Shown: one piece after another, positions 1 to 9,526 of the stretch
Position numbering within the stretch: the stretch's first letter is position 1
How the letters are laid out: every line of letters begins with the position of its first letter
Made by a program: the position numbers and the translations under genes
Notes under the pieces: model-generated
What the model was told of the DNA's origin: nothing
The model's database searches: none
Seen by the model: only the letters and a program-made list of their open reading frames with translations
Source: an uncultured Pelagibacteraceae bacterium
GTDB lineage: Bacteria; Pseudomonadota; Alphaproteobacteria; Pelagibacterales; Pelagibacteraceae
Direction: 5' to 3'
Assembly (NCBI GenBank): GCA_902611815.1
Contig: CACMAZ010000010.1
Span: forward strand, 1 to 42,541
DNA length: 42,541 nt

Positions 1-22
1 GAATTCTACATCTTGCATATCT

Positions 23-1015
23 TTATAATGTTTCTCTAAAAGTAATAGAATTTTTTAGTTTAGAAAATACTTTTGGCATAGCTTCTTCCATTGATTTTCC
101 TTTTGATTGTGAATCTTTATGTGCTTTTTTTGTAATGTAATTCGGAGTTCGAGTTCCTGCTACAACATCTTCACCCTGGGCATTAATTAAATATTCACCA
201 TAAATTTCATTTTTTCCATCAGATGGATTTCTTGTAAAAACAACCCCAGTTGCACAATCGTCTCCCATATTTCCAAAAACCATTGATTGAACATTAACAG
301 CTGTTCCCCATTCAGATGGTATTTGATTTAACTTTCTATAAACTTTTGCTCTATTGCTTTCCCAAGACAAAAACACAGCAGAAATTGCTCCATATAATTG
401 TTCATATACATCTTGGGGAAATTGTTTCTTTGTTTTTTCTTTAACAACATTTTTGAAATCTTTAATTAAACCATCCCAATCATTTTCATCTAGATCAGTG
501 TCCATTAAAACACCCTTTGTTAACTTATAGTTTTCGATCAGTTCCTCAAAATTATAACTTTCTATTCCTAAAACAACGTTTGAATACATCTGAATGAATC
601 TTCTGTAGCTATCTTTTGCAAATCTCATGTTAGAAGTTTTTTTAGCTAATGCGTTTACAGTTTTATCATTTAATCCAAGATTTAAAATGGTATCCATCAT
701 TCCTGGCATAGAGACTCTTGCCCCAGATCTAACTGAAACCAAAAGTGGATTGTTTAAATCGCCAAATTTTTTTCCACACTCAGTTTCAACTTGTTTTAAT
801 TCAAGGTTAATAGATTTAATCAGTTTTGAATTCAATTTTTTATTATTTTTGTAAAAAATTTCACAAACTTCTGTGGAAATTGTGAAGCCAGGGGGAACTG
901 GTAATCCTAGTTTTCCCATTTGAGCCAAGTTTGCGCCTTTGCCACCTAAGATAAATTTTGGGTTTTTAAAATTCTTTGGCTTTTTAGAATTAAAATTAAA
1001 AACTAAATCACTCAT
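23..1015 (-). CDS. ppdK: Pyruvate phosphate dikinase, N-terminal part, frameshifted near window edge
   Basis: PPDK interconverts pyruvate, ATP and phosphate with PEP, AMP and pyrophosphate. Only the N-terminal nucleotide-binding region is here: the glycine-rich LGGKGANLAQM (about residues 23-33), PVPPGFTIST, and SVRSGARVSMPGMMDTILNLG, the usual ATP-grasp landmarks. The family is normally near 880 residues. This frame stops at bases 23-25 after 330, just past EEAMPKVFSKL. Bases 1-42 read in another minus frame give LLEKHYKDMQDVEF, the expected continuation, so a 1-2 base indel lies around bases 43-60, next to a run of six T at 51-56. Being so near the end of the window, it may be a sequencing error rather than a dead gene. 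The ATG overlaps the glyS stop as TAATG, so it is probably cotranscribed with glyQS. Confidence 0.9.
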   Translation of the reverse strand: MSDLVFNFNSKKPKNFKNPKFILGGKGANLAQMGKLGLPVPPGFTISTEVCEIFYKNNKKLNSKLIKSINLELKQVETECGKKFGDLNNPLLVSVRSGARVSMPGMMDTILNLGLNDKTVNALAKKTSNMRFAKDSYRRFIQMYSNVVLGIESYNFEELIENYKLTKGVLMDTDLDENDWDGLIKDFKNVVKEKTKKQFPQDVYEQLYGAISAVFLSWESNRAKVYRKLNQIPSEWGTAVNVQSMVFGNMGDDCATGVVFTRNPSDGKNEIYGEYLINAQGEDVVAGTRTPNYITKKAHKDSQSKGKSMEEAMPKVFSKLKNSITFRETL

Positions 1016-3084
1016 TAAGCGCTCTCTATATTTGAAAAATTTATATAATTATTGAAGGTTTTACATAACAATTGTAAAAGTTCCAAACGATTTTTTTTTA
1101 ATACCTCATCATCATCATTGACAATTACATCCTCAAAAAAATTTGATACTTCTATTTTTGCTTCTGCCAACACCTCAAGAGTTTTCTCACAATTCTCACC
1201 ACTACCTAGACTTGTAAAATATTTTCTTATTTCCTGTATCTTTTTATATAATTTTTTTTCAGAGTCATTTTTGAATAATCCTGGATCAGTAGTCTCGGAC
1301 AATTCAAATTTATTTTTTTTAACCTCATCACTTAAAATATTTGAGGCTCTTTTATATGAGAAAATAATATCTTGACCTATATTTTTATCGATTAGTTTAT
1401 TTAAAATAAACGCTTTATTATATATTTTATAAATTTGATCTGTATTGTAACTACTCATAGAACATTCAATAATATCTGGTCTAATATTTTTTTCTTTCAT
1501 ATAAAATCTTAGTCTATCTGATATGAATTTATATAAATCCTGTTCAGCTAATTTAATATCAAAATTCACATCCTGTTCACTAAAAAGTGAAAATGAATAA
1601 TTTATTATATCCTTTAATTTAATTTCTAATTTATTTTCTACTATTAGTCTAATAAGACCAATAGCAGATCTTCTCAACGCAAATGGGTCTTTTGAACTGG
1701 TAGGCTTTAAATTAATTGCAAAGAAACCTGACAGAGTATCCAATTTATCGCTCATAGCTAATGTAACAGAATAAGGTTTTTTGGGAGTTTTTGTTTCTGG
1801 ACCTATGGGTAAATAATGTTCCCTTATAGCCAAGCATATATCGTTATCAAAACCTTGTGATTTTGCAAAATGACCTCCCATTACGCCTTGAAGTTCCGGG
1901 AACTCATTTACTAAATCTGATGTCAAATCTACTTTACAAATTGAACTGGCTATCTCAACTTTTTCTTTGCTTATTAGTAATTCGTCAGAAATTAAGGCAC
2001 CTAATTTTCTAAGTCTTTGAATTTTTTCAAAGTAAGATCCTAATCCCTCAAAATAACTTAGTTTTTTTAAATTTGATATGCCCTTAACCAAATTCTGAGT
2101 TTTATTTTTATCCCAAAAGAACTTCGCATCATTTAAACGGGCTTCGACTACATTTTCATTACCTATTTTTATTAAACCTTTACTGTCTTTATTATCTGCA
2201 ACTAGAAAAAAATTATTTGTTAATTTATCTCTGCTATCAAATGTCGGAAAATACTTTTGATGAACCTGCATTGTGGTCGCCAAAATATCATCTGGGATCT
2301 CAAGAAATCTTTTATTAAATCTACATTTAATTATATTTGGTTTTTCAACTATGTTGGTGACTTCATTTAAAAGAGTAGAGTTGAAATGAATTTGTAAGTT
2401 TTCTTTTTTTGCTATTCTGTTCAATTGATCTACAATAAATTTCTCTCTTTTTTCATTATCTAATATGATATTTTGTGACTTAAAAAAAGCTAGGTAATCC
2501 TTAAATCTGACAAACTTCTTTGTTTTTTGCTCAAAATCTTTATCGATGAAAGTGATATTTGATGAAACTAGGTGATGGTATTCAAATTCCAAAGTCTTAT
2601 TGTCAAAACAACAAAGTATAGATTTAAGTGGCCTTCCCCAATATAGTTCATGGTCAGCCCAGCGCATAGATTTCTTCCAAGATGTCTTATCTAAAATTTT
2701 TGGTAAATTTTTTTGCAAAACAAACTTTGTTTCAACACTTTCAGAGGGTTTTTTGAAGAAATAAAATTCTCCTTTATCTGTTTTTTTTTTATAAGTTTTA
2801 TCTATGGATATCTTATATGATTTTAAAAAACCATTTAAAGCATCCTCTGGAGCATTAATATTGGGGCCCCTAATTTCATTTTCTTTTTTGGTAATCTTTT
2901 TTGATATATTTTGAAAATAAATGATTAATCTATTCGGTATTGAAAAAGCTTTAGCTTCACCACTATATTTTATGTGTTCTTTTTCTAAAAACTCTTTTAA
3001 ATTTTGAAAAAAATCTTGTCTTGTTTTATTTTGTAAATTTGCAGGAATTTCTTCACTAAAAAGTTCTATAAAAAATTCTGACAT
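1015..3084 (-). CDS. glyS: Glycyl-tRNA synthetase beta subunit
   Basis: Beta subunit of the alpha2-beta2 bacterial glycyl-tRNA synthetase. It supplies tRNA recognition while GlyQ carries the aminoacylation site. The 689-residue length is normal. The N-terminus (SEFFIELFSEEIPA) and the middle motifs MRWADHELYWGRPL, ATTMQVHQKYFPTF and VEARLNDAKFFWDKN are diagnostic, followed by the region with GVMGGHFAKSQG and DPFALRRSAIGLIRL. The C-terminal part is the helical, anticodon-binding type. It starts 7 bases after the glyQ stop and overlaps the ppdK start by one base, so glyQ-glyS-ppdK look like one transcript. No oddity seen. Confidence 0.97.
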   Translation of the reverse strand: MSEFFIELFSEEIPANLQNKTRQDFFQNLKEFLEKEHIKYSGEAKAFSIPNRLIIYFQNISKKITKKENEIRGPNINAPEDALNGFLKSYKISIDKTYKKKTDKGEFYFFKKPSESVETKFVLQKNLPKILDKTSWKKSMRWADHELYWGRPLKSILCCFDNKTLEFEYHHLVSSNITFIDKDFEQKTKKFVRFKDYLAFFKSQNIILDNEKREKFIVDQLNRIAKKENLQIHFNSTLLNEVTNIVEKPNIIKCRFNKRFLEIPDDILATTMQVHQKYFPTFDSRDKLTNNFFLVADNKDSKGLIKIGNENVVEARLNDAKFFWDKNKTQNLVKGISNLKKLSYFEGLGSYFEKIQRLRKLGALISDELLISKEKVEIASSICKVDLTSDLVNEFPELQGVMGGHFAKSQGFDNDICLAIREHYLPIGPETKTPKKPYSVTLAMSDKLDTLSGFFAINLKPTSSKDPFALRRSAIGLIRLIVENKLEIKLKDIINYSFSLFSEQDVNFDIKLAEQDLYKFISDRLRFYMKEKNIRPDIIECSMSSYNTDQIYKIYNKAFILNKLIDKNIGQDIIFSYKRASNILSDEVKKNKFELSETTDPGLFKNDSEKKLYKKIQEIRKYFTSLGSGENCEKTLEVLAEAKIEVSNFFEDVIVNDDDEVLKKNRLELLQLLCKTFNNYINFSNIESA

Positions 3085-3091
3085 TTTATTT

Positions 3092-3964
3092 TTATTTTTG
3101 GTTATCTACCCAAACTTGTCCTACGCTTTTTGTCATATCTCTTATCTTTGCAATATACTCTGCTCTTTGAGCAACACTAATCGCTCCTCTTGCATCTAAA
3201 ACGTTAAAAACATGACTTGCTTTTAAACATTGATCGTAAGCGGGTAATGGCAGTTTTTTTTCTAGTAATAATTTTGTTTCTAGCTCAACCATATCAAAAA
3301 TTTTGAACAGATTATCTACATTTGCAAATTCAAAATTATAAGCTGAAAATTCTTTTTCTGATTGTAAAAAAACATCCCTATAAAGAATACCTTCGTTATT
3401 CCAAACTAAATCAAACACGTTTTTTTTCTGTTGGGTAAACATGCAAAGTCTTTCTAGTCCATATGTAAGTTCAACTGAAATAGGTTTACAATCCATGCCA
3501 GCCATTTTTTGAAAATAAGTAAATTGAGTTACTTCCATACCATCACACCAAACCTCCCAGCCCAATCCAGCAGCACCTAGGGTTGGACTTTCCCAATCAT
3601 CTTCTACAAATCTAATATCATGTTCACTATGTTTAATGCCAAGGTTTTCTAAGCTATTTAAATATAATTTTTTTATATTTTTGGGTGATGGTTTTATTAT
3701 TACTTGGAACTGATAGTAGTGTTGTAATCTATTTGGGTTTTCTCCGTATCTTCCATCGGTTGGTCTTCTAGATGGTTGGACATAAGCTGATTTCCAAGGT
3801 TTTGGTCCAAGTGATCTCAGAGTTGTAGCTGGATGAAAAGTTCCAGCCCCTACTTCTAAATCATATGGTTGTAAAATTACACACCCATGATTTGCCCAAA
3901 ATTTTTGTAGAGTAAAAATTGTGTCTTGAAAAGTTTGTATCTTAGTTTTTTTTTTAGAAGCCAT
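3092..3964 (-). CDS. glyQ: Glycyl-tRNA synthetase alpha subunit
   Basis: Catalytic alpha subunit of the heterotetrameric glycyl-tRNA synthetase (class II core). The 290-residue protein has the near-invariant family stretch with [19 protein letters not shown], then [20 protein letters not shown] and [13 protein letters not shown]. Later come [20 protein letters not shown] and the end region with [19 protein letters not shown]. The ATG overlaps the end of the upstream protease gene by 11 bases. Transcription probably starts from the promoter upstream of that protease gene at 4801-4828, which would make the synthetase part of a protease-glyQ-glyS-ppdK unit. No glycine riboswitch or T-box is visible upstream. 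Confidence 0.97.
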   Translation of the reverse strand: MASKKKTKIQTFQDTIFTLQKFWANHGCVILQPYDLEVGAGTFHPATTLRSLGPKPWKSAYVQPSRRPTDGRYGENPNRLQHYYQFQVIIKPSPKNIKKLYLNSLENLGIKHSEHDIRFVEDDWESPTLGAAGLGWEVWCDGMEVTQFTYFQKMAGMDCKPISVELTYGLERLCMFTQQKKNVFDLVWNNEGILYRDVFLQSEKEFSAYNFEFANVDNLFKIFDMVELETKLLLEKKLPLPAYDQCLKASHVFNVLDARGAISVAQRAEYIAKIRDMTKSVGQVWVDNQK

Positions 3965-4760
3965 ACCTTTGCCAAATAGATTTTTCTTCGATTACATTTG
4001 ACAAACTATCAATATAATTTTCTGAGGATAATTTTTTAGCAAGCCATCCTTTACCCTTCTCAAATTTTTTAATTACAACATCTTCACCATAAATTTCTTT
4101 TAAAATGTGGTTTGCATCACCTATTCCGTCAATTAATCCCAATTCTTTTGATTTGCTACCAGACCAAAACTCCCCAGAAAATAATTCTATTCCTAAATCT
4201 TTTTTTAGTTTTGATCCTCTGCTAGTTTCAACAACATTTATAAAATCTTTATGAAGATCCAATTGAATATTTTTAAGTCTATCAATATCCTCTTTTTTTT
4301 CATCCATAAATGGATCTAAAGTGCTTTTATTCTTTCCAGCTGTATAAACTCTTCTTTGTACTCCAATTTTTTGAATTAAATCTTTAAATCCGAATGATGA
4401 ATAAATAACACCTATAGATCCAATTATAGAACTTGAATTGGCATAAATTTCATCCCCAGCACAGGCTATAAGATATCCACCTGATGCAGCAACATCCTCA
4501 GCAAAAACAATAACTTTCTTTTTTTCTTTTTTAGCAAGTCTTCTAATGAAACTATAAATTAAATGGGATTGTACTGGTGATCCCCCAGGTGAATTAATTG
4601 ATATAGCAATTGCAGGTGACTTTTTTATTGCAAAGGCTTTTTTAATAATTTCTTCTTGACCATTAAAATCAATTCCTTGTTTAAATTTTCCTACGCTTCC
4701 TATGACACCAGTTAATCTTATATGAGGAATAATTTTTTTTTTTTTGAAAAAAGAGAACAT
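3954..4760 (-). CDS. sppA: S49-family signal peptide peptidase-like serine protease (SppA/SohB type)
   Basis: A 268-residue short-form S49 protease of the ClpP/crotonase fold. Family members degrade cleaved signal peptides or membrane protein fragments with a Ser-Lys dyad. The serine motif [17 protein letters not shown] and the following [10 protein letters not shown] are plain. The lysine is expected in [13 protein letters not shown], aligning with the GKxK of short SppA proteins. Upstream, [17 protein letters not shown] is the oxyanion/substrate strand. No clear N-terminal membrane anchor is visible, only a basic phenylalanine-rich start ([11 protein letters not shown]), so it may be peripheral. 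It is divergent from ispB with 110 bases between, and overlaps glyQ by 11 bases. SppA versus SohB cannot be settled by eye. Confidence 0.88.
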   Translation of the reverse strand: MFSFFKKKKIIPHIRLTGVIGSVGKFKQGIDFNGQEEIIKKAFAIKKSPAIAISINSPGGSPVQSHLIYSFIRRLAKKEKKKVIVFAEDVAASGGYLIACAGDEIYANSSSIIGSIGVIYSSFGFKDLIQKIGVQRRVYTAGKNKSTLDPFMDEKKEDIDRLKNIQLDLHKDFINVVETSRGSKLKKDLGIELFSGEFWSGSKSKELGLIDGIGDANHILKEIYGEDVVIKKFEKGKGWLAKKLSSENYIDSLSNVIEEKSIWQRYGF

Positions 4761-4800
4761 TGTTAATGCTTATAAAATTTTTTTAAGAATATAAAGTCTA

Positions 4801-4828
4801 CTTATAGTTGAAGTTTAGGGTGCGTCAA
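4801..4828 (-). promoter_or_regulatory. Sigma-70-like promoter for sppA-glyQ-glyS
   Basis: On the minus strand, TTGACG (bases 4828-4823) is followed by a 16-base spacer and TATAAG (4806-4801). The protease ATG lies about 40 bases downstream at 4760. It is one of the best -35/-10 pairs in the window and sits back to back with the proposed ispB promoter. Seen by eye only. Confidence 0.5.
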
Positions 4829-4859
4829 TTGATAAGTATGATTAATGCACAATTATATT
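4829..4859 (+). promoter_or_regulatory. Candidate promoter for ispB
   Basis: TTGATA at 4829-4834 is followed, after 19 bases, by TATATT at 4854-4859 (or TTATAT at 4853 with an 18-base spacer). The ispB ATG is at 4871, leaving a leader of only a few bases with no Shine-Dalgarno. The -35 abuts the -35 of the divergent sppA promoter, so one regulator could affect both. The spacing is long, hence modest confidence. Confidence 0.35.
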
Positions 4860-4870
4860 AACTTAAGTTC

Positions 4871-5884
4871 ATGGGTTCGGTAATACAACTTAAAACAAAA
4901 ATTAATAATGCTTATTTGGATCTTAAAAATTCTGTAGAGCATAAATTAGAGCTTGTTGAAGATAAGATCAAAAATAAGTTAAAAAGTGATGTCTCTTTGG
5001 TAGAAAAGATGACAAATTACAACTTAAGCACAGGTGGAAAAAGACTTAGGGCTTTAATAACTTTAGGATCTGCAAAATTATGTGGTTATTCAAAAGGTGG
5101 TAGAGACGTAAATCTTGCTGCATGTGTCGAGTTAATTCATGCTGCTACGTTAATGCACGATGATGTACTTGATAATGGAGAAATTAGGAGAGGAAAAAAA
5201 ACTCCTAGATCAATTTGGGGAAACAACGCCTCAATTCTGGTCGGGGATTATCTTTTAAGTAGATGTTTTGAAATGATGGTGGAAGATGGGAATATTGAAG
5301 TTTTAAAATTATTATCATCAACTTCAGCACAAATTGCACAAGGTGAAGTATTACAATTACAACATAAGTCTGAGTTAGATATTATAGAAGAAACATATTT
5401 AAAAATAATAACATCTAAAACAGCTTCCTTATTTTCAGCTTCTAGCAGAGTTGGTGCAATACTTGGTAAGCAAGAGGAGAAAATTAAGGATGCTTTAGAC
5501 TCATATGGCAAAAATCTAGGTATAACATTTCAAATTGCTGATGATACTTTAGATTACAACTCTCAAATACAAAAATTTGGGAAAAAAATTGGAAATGACT
5601 TTTTTGAGGGTAAAATTACACTTCCTGTAATCATATTAAACCAAAAATGTAATCCAGATGAAAAAATAAAATTAAAAAAATTGTTTACAAAAGAATATCG
5701 TAATGAAAATGAATTTAAGTTCGTGTTAGATCTGATAACAAAATATAATGTGATATCAGAATGTTACCAAAAAGCGGATTATTTTATTTCGCTAGCGTCA
5801 AATTCTTTAAATGTTATTAAAGATTGTGAAGAAAAGAATATTCTAAAAAAGTTAACATCTTTTAGTATCGAGAGATCTTTTTAA
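4871..5884 (+). CDS. ispB: Long-chain polyprenyl diphosphate synthase (ubiquinone side chain)
   Basis: Trans-isoprenyl diphosphate synthase that extends FPP with IPP units, most likely to the ubiquinone tail precursor (octaprenyl to decaprenyl). The 337-residue length is typical. It has the first aspartate-rich motif LMHDDVLDNGEIRRGKKTPR and the second QIADDTLDY, with GGKRLRALITLGSAKL upstream and the conserved IAQGEVLQL between. The stop shares TTAA (5881-5884) with the convergent pdxH stop. The short-chain synthase ispA is about 3.6 kb away at 9523-10389 and would supply the FPP primer. Exact chain length cannot be read from the sequence. Confidence 0.93.
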   Translation: MGSVIQLKTKINNAYLDLKNSVEHKLELVEDKIKNKLKSDVSLVEKMTNYNLSTGGKRLRALITLGSAKLCGYSKGGRDVNLAACVELIHAATLMHDDVLDNGEIRRGKKTPRSIWGNNASILVGDYLLSRCFEMMVEDGNIEVLKLLSSTSAQIAQGEVLQLQHKSELDIIEETYLKIITSKTASLFSASSRVGAILGKQEEKIKDALDSYGKNLGITFQIADDTLDYNSQIQKFGKKIGNDFFEGKITLPVIILNQKCNPDEKIKLKKLFTKEYRNENEFKFVLDLITKYNVISECYQKADYFISLASNSLNVIKDCEEKNILKKLTSFSIERSF

Positions 5885-6504
5885 GGACTAAGTAAAAACT
5901 TATCCCATTTATTTTGTTCAAATTTGTATTTTAATCTTTCATGAATTCTATTTTCACCGTCTAACCAAAATTCTATTTCATTTGGAATTAATCTCCATCC
6001 TGACCAATGTTCAGGTCTTGGCACTTCATTTGTGTCTGGATATTTTTTTTTGTATTTTTCTATAGATGATAATAGCTCATCTCTATTTTTTAAAGTTGTA
6101 CTTTGTTTTGATGCCCAAGCTCCTATTCTGCTACCATATTTTCTTGAATTATAATAATCATTAGCTTCTTTTTCTGAGACATTTTCTATTGATCCAAAAA
6201 TTCTTATTTGTCTTAATAAACTTTTCCAATGAAAGCACATTGAGGCTTTAGGGTTAGCAAACAAAGCTTTGCTTTTTGGACTGTTTAAATTTGTATAAAA
6301 CACAAAACCTTTCTCGCTGAAGCCTTTCAATAAAACCATTCGTACATTAGGATTTCCCTCTTTATCAGAAGTTGCCAATGCTAAGGCATTTGGGTCATTT
6401 GGCTCTTTTTCTTTGGCCAAATCAAACCATTCTTCAAATAATTTAAAAGGATTATCCTCATCCTTAAAGCAAATATCTAGACCAAGAGAGTTTTTTTGAT
6501 TCAT
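5881..6504 (-). CDS. pdxH: Pyridoxamine/pyridoxine 5'-phosphate oxidase
   Basis: FMN-dependent oxidase making pyridoxal 5'-phosphate from PNP or PMP. In 207 residues it shows the family order: DPNALALATSDKEGNPNVRM, VLLKGFSEKGFVFYTN, SPKSKALFANPKASMCFHW, RQIRIFGSIENV, and the C-terminal signature PEHWSGWRLIPNEIEFW followed by RIHERLKY. It is convergent with ispB, their two TAA stops lying in one TTAA, and divergent from aroC with 32 bases between start codons. It is probably monocistronic. Confidence 0.95.
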   Translation of the reverse strand: MNQKNSLGLDICFKDEDNPFKLFEEWFDLAKEKEPNDPNALALATSDKEGNPNVRMVLLKGFSEKGFVFYTNLNSPKSKALFANPKASMCFHWKSLLRQIRIFGSIENVSEKEANDYYNSRKYGSRIGAWASKQSTTLKNRDELLSSIEKYKKKYPDTNEVPRPEHWSGWRLIPNEIEFWLDGENRIHERLKYKFEQNKWDKFLLSP

Positions 6505-6524
6505 AATTTAAACAAAATAATTTA

Positions 6525-6530
6525 TATAAT
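6525..6530 (+). promoter_or_regulatory. Consensus -10 box of aroC, predicting a leaderless mRNA
   Basis: A perfect TATAAT ends 6 bases before the aroC ATG at 6537, so the expected transcription start coincides with the start codon. No Shine-Dalgarno precedes the ATG. No good -35 is seen at 16-18 bases, though TTGATT lies at 6496-6501, inside the divergent pdxH start region. Confidence 0.4.
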
Positions 6531-6536
6531 ACAATA

Positions 6537-7622
6537 ATGTCATTTAATACTTTTGGAAAGTTTTTTCGTTTTACTACATGGGGAGAGTCTCATGGGCCAG
6601 CTATAGGATGTGTTGTTGATGGTTGTCCGCCCAATATAGCTTTAAAGCAGGAAGATATTCAAAAAGAACTAAATAAAAGAAAACCAGGGCAATCAAAGTT
6701 TACTACGCAAAGAAAAGAAGATGATAAAGTTGAGATATTGTCAGGAGTTTTTGAAGGAAAAACGACAGGGACCCCTATATCACTAATTATTTATAACAAG
6801 GATATGAGGTCAAGAGACTACGAAACCATAAAAAATAAATTTAGACCTGGTCACGCAGATTTTACATATTTTAAAAAATATGGGATTAGAGATTACCGAG
6901 GAGGCGGTAGACAGTCAGCACGAGAAACTGCCTCTAGAGTAGCCGCTGGAGCAATAGCAAAAAAAGTTTTAGAAAAAAAAATAGGGAAAAAATATAAAGT
7001 CGTAGGAGCGGTTACCCAACTTGGAATATTAGGTTGTGATGTAGCTAGATGGAATGATAAAGAAATAGGGAAAAATCCATTTTTTTGTCCAGATAAAAAA
7101 ATTATAAAGTTATGGGAAAAATATTTATTGGCCATCAGAAAATCAGGTTCATCATGTGGCGCAATTATTGAAGTCAGAGCAAGAGGTGTGCCAGTCGGGC
7201 TAGGAGCACCTATCTATGCAAAGCTTGATATGGATTTAGCATCAGCAATGATGAGTATTAATGCAGTTAAAGGAGTAAATATAGGATCTGGTATGAATTC
7301 AGCTCAATTAACTGGTGAAGAAAATTCTGATGAGATTATTTCAAAAGGAAAAAATATCAAATTTAAATCAAATAAAGCCGGAGGTATACTTGGAGGTATA
7401 TCTAGTGGACAAGAAATAATAGTTTCTTTTGCTGTAAAACCAACTTCATCGATTCTATCCTCTAGAAAAACTATTGATAAATTCGGAAAAAATACTTCTA
7501 TATCGGTTAAAGGGCGTCACGACCCATGTGTTGGAATAAGAGCGGTCCCTATTGGTGAAGCAATGATGCATTGCGTGTTACTCGATCATTATTTAATGAA
7601 TAAAGCTCAGTGCGGTAATTAA
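6537..7622 (+). CDS. aroC: Chorismate synthase
   Basis: Converts 5-enolpyruvylshikimate 3-phosphate to chorismate, the last shikimate pathway step, using reduced FMN. The 361-residue protein has the three classical signatures: [17 protein letters not shown] near the N-terminus, [19 protein letters not shown] in the middle, and the C-terminal part containing [21 protein letters not shown]. The ATG fits the family N-terminus ([20 protein letters not shown]). It sits alone between pdxH and dxs, with its stop in a TTAA shared with the convergent dxs stop. Confidence 0.98.
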   Translation: MSFNTFGKFFRFTTWGESHGPAIGCVVDGCPPNIALKQEDIQKELNKRKPGQSKFTTQRKEDDKVEILSGVFEGKTTGTPISLIIYNKDMRSRDYETIKNKFRPGHADFTYFKKYGIRDYRGGGRQSARETASRVAAGAIAKKVLEKKIGKKYKVVGAVTQLGILGCDVARWNDKEIGKNPFFCPDKKIIKLWEKYLLAIRKSGSSCGAIIEVRARGVPVGLGAPIYAKLDMDLASAMMSINAVKGVNIGSGMNSAQLTGEENSDEIISKGKNIKFKSNKAGGILGGISSGQEIIVSFAVKPTSSILSSRKTIDKFGKNTSISVKGRHDPCVGIRAVPIGEAMMHCVLLDHYLMNKAQCGN

Positions 7623-9526
7623 TTCTGCTTCTGAGCTAGAATTTTAGAGTCGATTATTTCGTAAATTTTGTTTTCTATTGCCTGGCTATCTAAGCCAGCC
7701 TCTTCATACATTTTTTTTGGATCATTGTGCTCTATAAATCTATCAGGCAAAATCATAGATCTGAATTTTATTTTTTCTAATAAAGATTTATCGGATAAAA
7801 ACTTACTTAAGTGAGAGCCAAATCCACCTATTGAGCCCTCCTCAATTGAAATTAATATTTCGTGATTTCTAGCAACTTGCCACATTAAATTTTCATCAAG
7901 TGGCTTACAAAATCTTGCATCTACAATAGTTATGCTTAAGCCTTTTTTCTCCAAATTTTGTGCTGCAATTTTGCACTCATTTAATCGTGCTCCAAAATTA
8001 ATTAAAGCTATTTTTTTTCCCTCTTGAATTATTCTGCCTTTTCCAATTTCAATTTTTTCACTTATATCTGGAAGCATAATTCCAAACCCATTACCTCTTG
8101 GGTATCTAAAGGCACTTGGTCTGTCATTTATATCAACCGAGGTATTAATCATCTTAACTAACTCTGACTCATCGCTAGCTGCCATCACAACAAAATTTGG
8201 CAATGTAGATAAAAATGTAATATCAAATGAGCCTGCGTGCGTTGGGCCGTCAGCTCCAACTAATCCAGCTCTATCGATTGCAAACCTAACTGGTAAGCTT
8301 TGAATTGCAATATCATGCACAACTTGATCATAAGCCCTTTGTAAAAAAGTAGAATATATAGCAGCATAAGGTTTGTATCCCTCTGTTGCTAATCCCCCAG
8401 AAAATGTGACCGCGTGCTGTTCAGCTATTCCAACATCGTACATTCTTTCAGGAAATTTTTTTCCAAATAAATCCATGCCAGTACCAGATGGCATAGCTGC
8501 TGTAACTCCAATTATTTTACTATCTCTCTCAGCATGTCTAATTAATGTTTCAGCAAAAACTTTAGTATAAGATGGTACAGTTGCTTTTGACTTTTGCTGG
8601 ACTCCTGTTTTGACATTAAATTTTGAAACTCCATGAAACTTATCGTTTGACTTCTCTGCAAATTGATATCCTTTCCCTTTTTCAGTTTTGATATGTATCA
8701 TTATAGGTCCATTAAAATTACTGTTTTTTGCGTTTTTTAAAACTGAAACAAGTGTTTCGATATCATGACCATCTATTGGACCTACATAATAAAATCCTAA
8801 TGAATTAAATAAGGTGCCTCCTGTGACAGCACTTCTAAAAAAATCTTCGGCTTGTCCAGCTTTTTTACTAAATCTTTTAGAAAATGATGAAATAATTAAT
8901 TTTACAGTTTCCCTAAAACTAAAATACATCTTGCCAGTAAATAATTTTGCTAGATATGTTCTCATTGCTCCAACAGGTTTTGCAATTGACATATCATTAT
9001 CGTTTAAAATAACTATCATTTTTGTTTTTGAAGTTCCGGCATTATTCATTGCTTCATAAGCCATGCCGGCACTAATTGCTCCATCTCCAATTACTGCAAC
9101 TACATTATCATTTTTTTTTGATAGTTTATTAGCTGTTGCTATACCAAGTGCTGCAGAAATAGATGTGGAACTATGAGCTGCACCAAAAGGATCATATTCG
9201 CTCTCTGATCTTTTTGTGAAACCGGATAAGCCATTTCCTTGTCTTAAAGTTCTAATTTTTTCTTTACGTCCAGTTAGAATTTTGTGCGGATAGGATTGAT
9301 GTCCCACATCCCAAACTAATTTATCATTTGGAGTATCAAAAACATAGTGTAAAGCAACACTGAGTTCAACCACACCTAATCCAGCTCCTAGGTGACCTCC
9401 AGTAACAGAAACAGCATCAATCAGTTCCTCTCTTACTTCATTAGAAAGTGCTTCAAGTTCACTTAATTTTAATTTTCTAACATCGGATGGAAATTTTACT
9501 TTATCTAAAAAATTATATTCTTTCAT
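7619..9526 (-). CDS. dxs: 1-deoxy-D-xylulose-5-phosphate synthase
   Basis: Thiamine diphosphate-dependent condensation of pyruvate and glyceraldehyde 3-phosphate to DXP, the entry to the MEP isoprenoid pathway and a precursor for pyridoxal phosphate and the thiamine thiazole. The 635-residue protein has [36 protein letters not shown], the ThDP motif [18 protein letters not shown] ending at ILNDNDMSI, and the transketolase-type second half with [15 protein letters not shown] and [16 protein letters not shown]. The start overlaps the ispA stop by 4 bases (ATGA), the third gene of xseB-ispA-dxs, the usual proteobacterial operon. Confidence 0.98.
   Translation of the reverse strand: MKEYNFLDKVKFPSDVRKLKLSELEALSNEVREELIDAVSVTGGHLGAGLGVVELSVALHYVFDTPNDKLVWDVGHQSYPHKILTGRKEKIRTLRQGNGLSGFTKRSESEYDPFGAAHSSTSISAALGIATANKLSKKNDNVVAVIGDGAISAGMAYEAMNNAGTSKTKMIVILNDNDMSIAKPVGAMRTYLAKLFTGKMYFSFRETVKLIISSFSKRFSKKAGQAEDFFRSAVTGGTLFNSLGFYYVGPIDGHDIETLVSVLKNAKNSNFNGPIMIHIKTEKGKGYQFAEKSNDKFHGVSKFNVKTGVQQKSKATVPSYTKVFAETLIRHAERDSKIIGVTAAMPSGTGMDLFGKKFPERMYDVGIAEQHAVTFSGGLATEGYKPYAAIYSTFLQRAYDQVVHDIAIQSLPVRFAIDRAGLVGADGPTHAGSFDITFLSTLPNFVVMAASDESELVKMINTSVDINDRPSAFRYPRGNGFGIMLPDISEKIEIGKGRIIQEGKKIALINFGARLNECKIAAQNLEKKGLSITIVDARFCKPLDENLMWQVARNHEILISIEEGSIGGFGSHLSKFLSDKSLLEKIKFRSMILPDRFIEHNDPKKMYEEAGLDSQAIENKIYEIIDSKILAQKQN

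Noticed and set aside
1..60. Programmed frameshift in ppdK
   Set aside because: PPDK is not known to need frameshifting, there is no convincing slippery heptamer plus stimulator, and the site is at the edge of the window. An error or indel is simpler.
4761..4870. Possible glycine riboswitch or T-box upstream of the glyQS transcript
   Set aside because: The 110-base gap is filled by two back-to-back promoter candidates, and no paired aptamer-like pattern or T-box sequence is visible.
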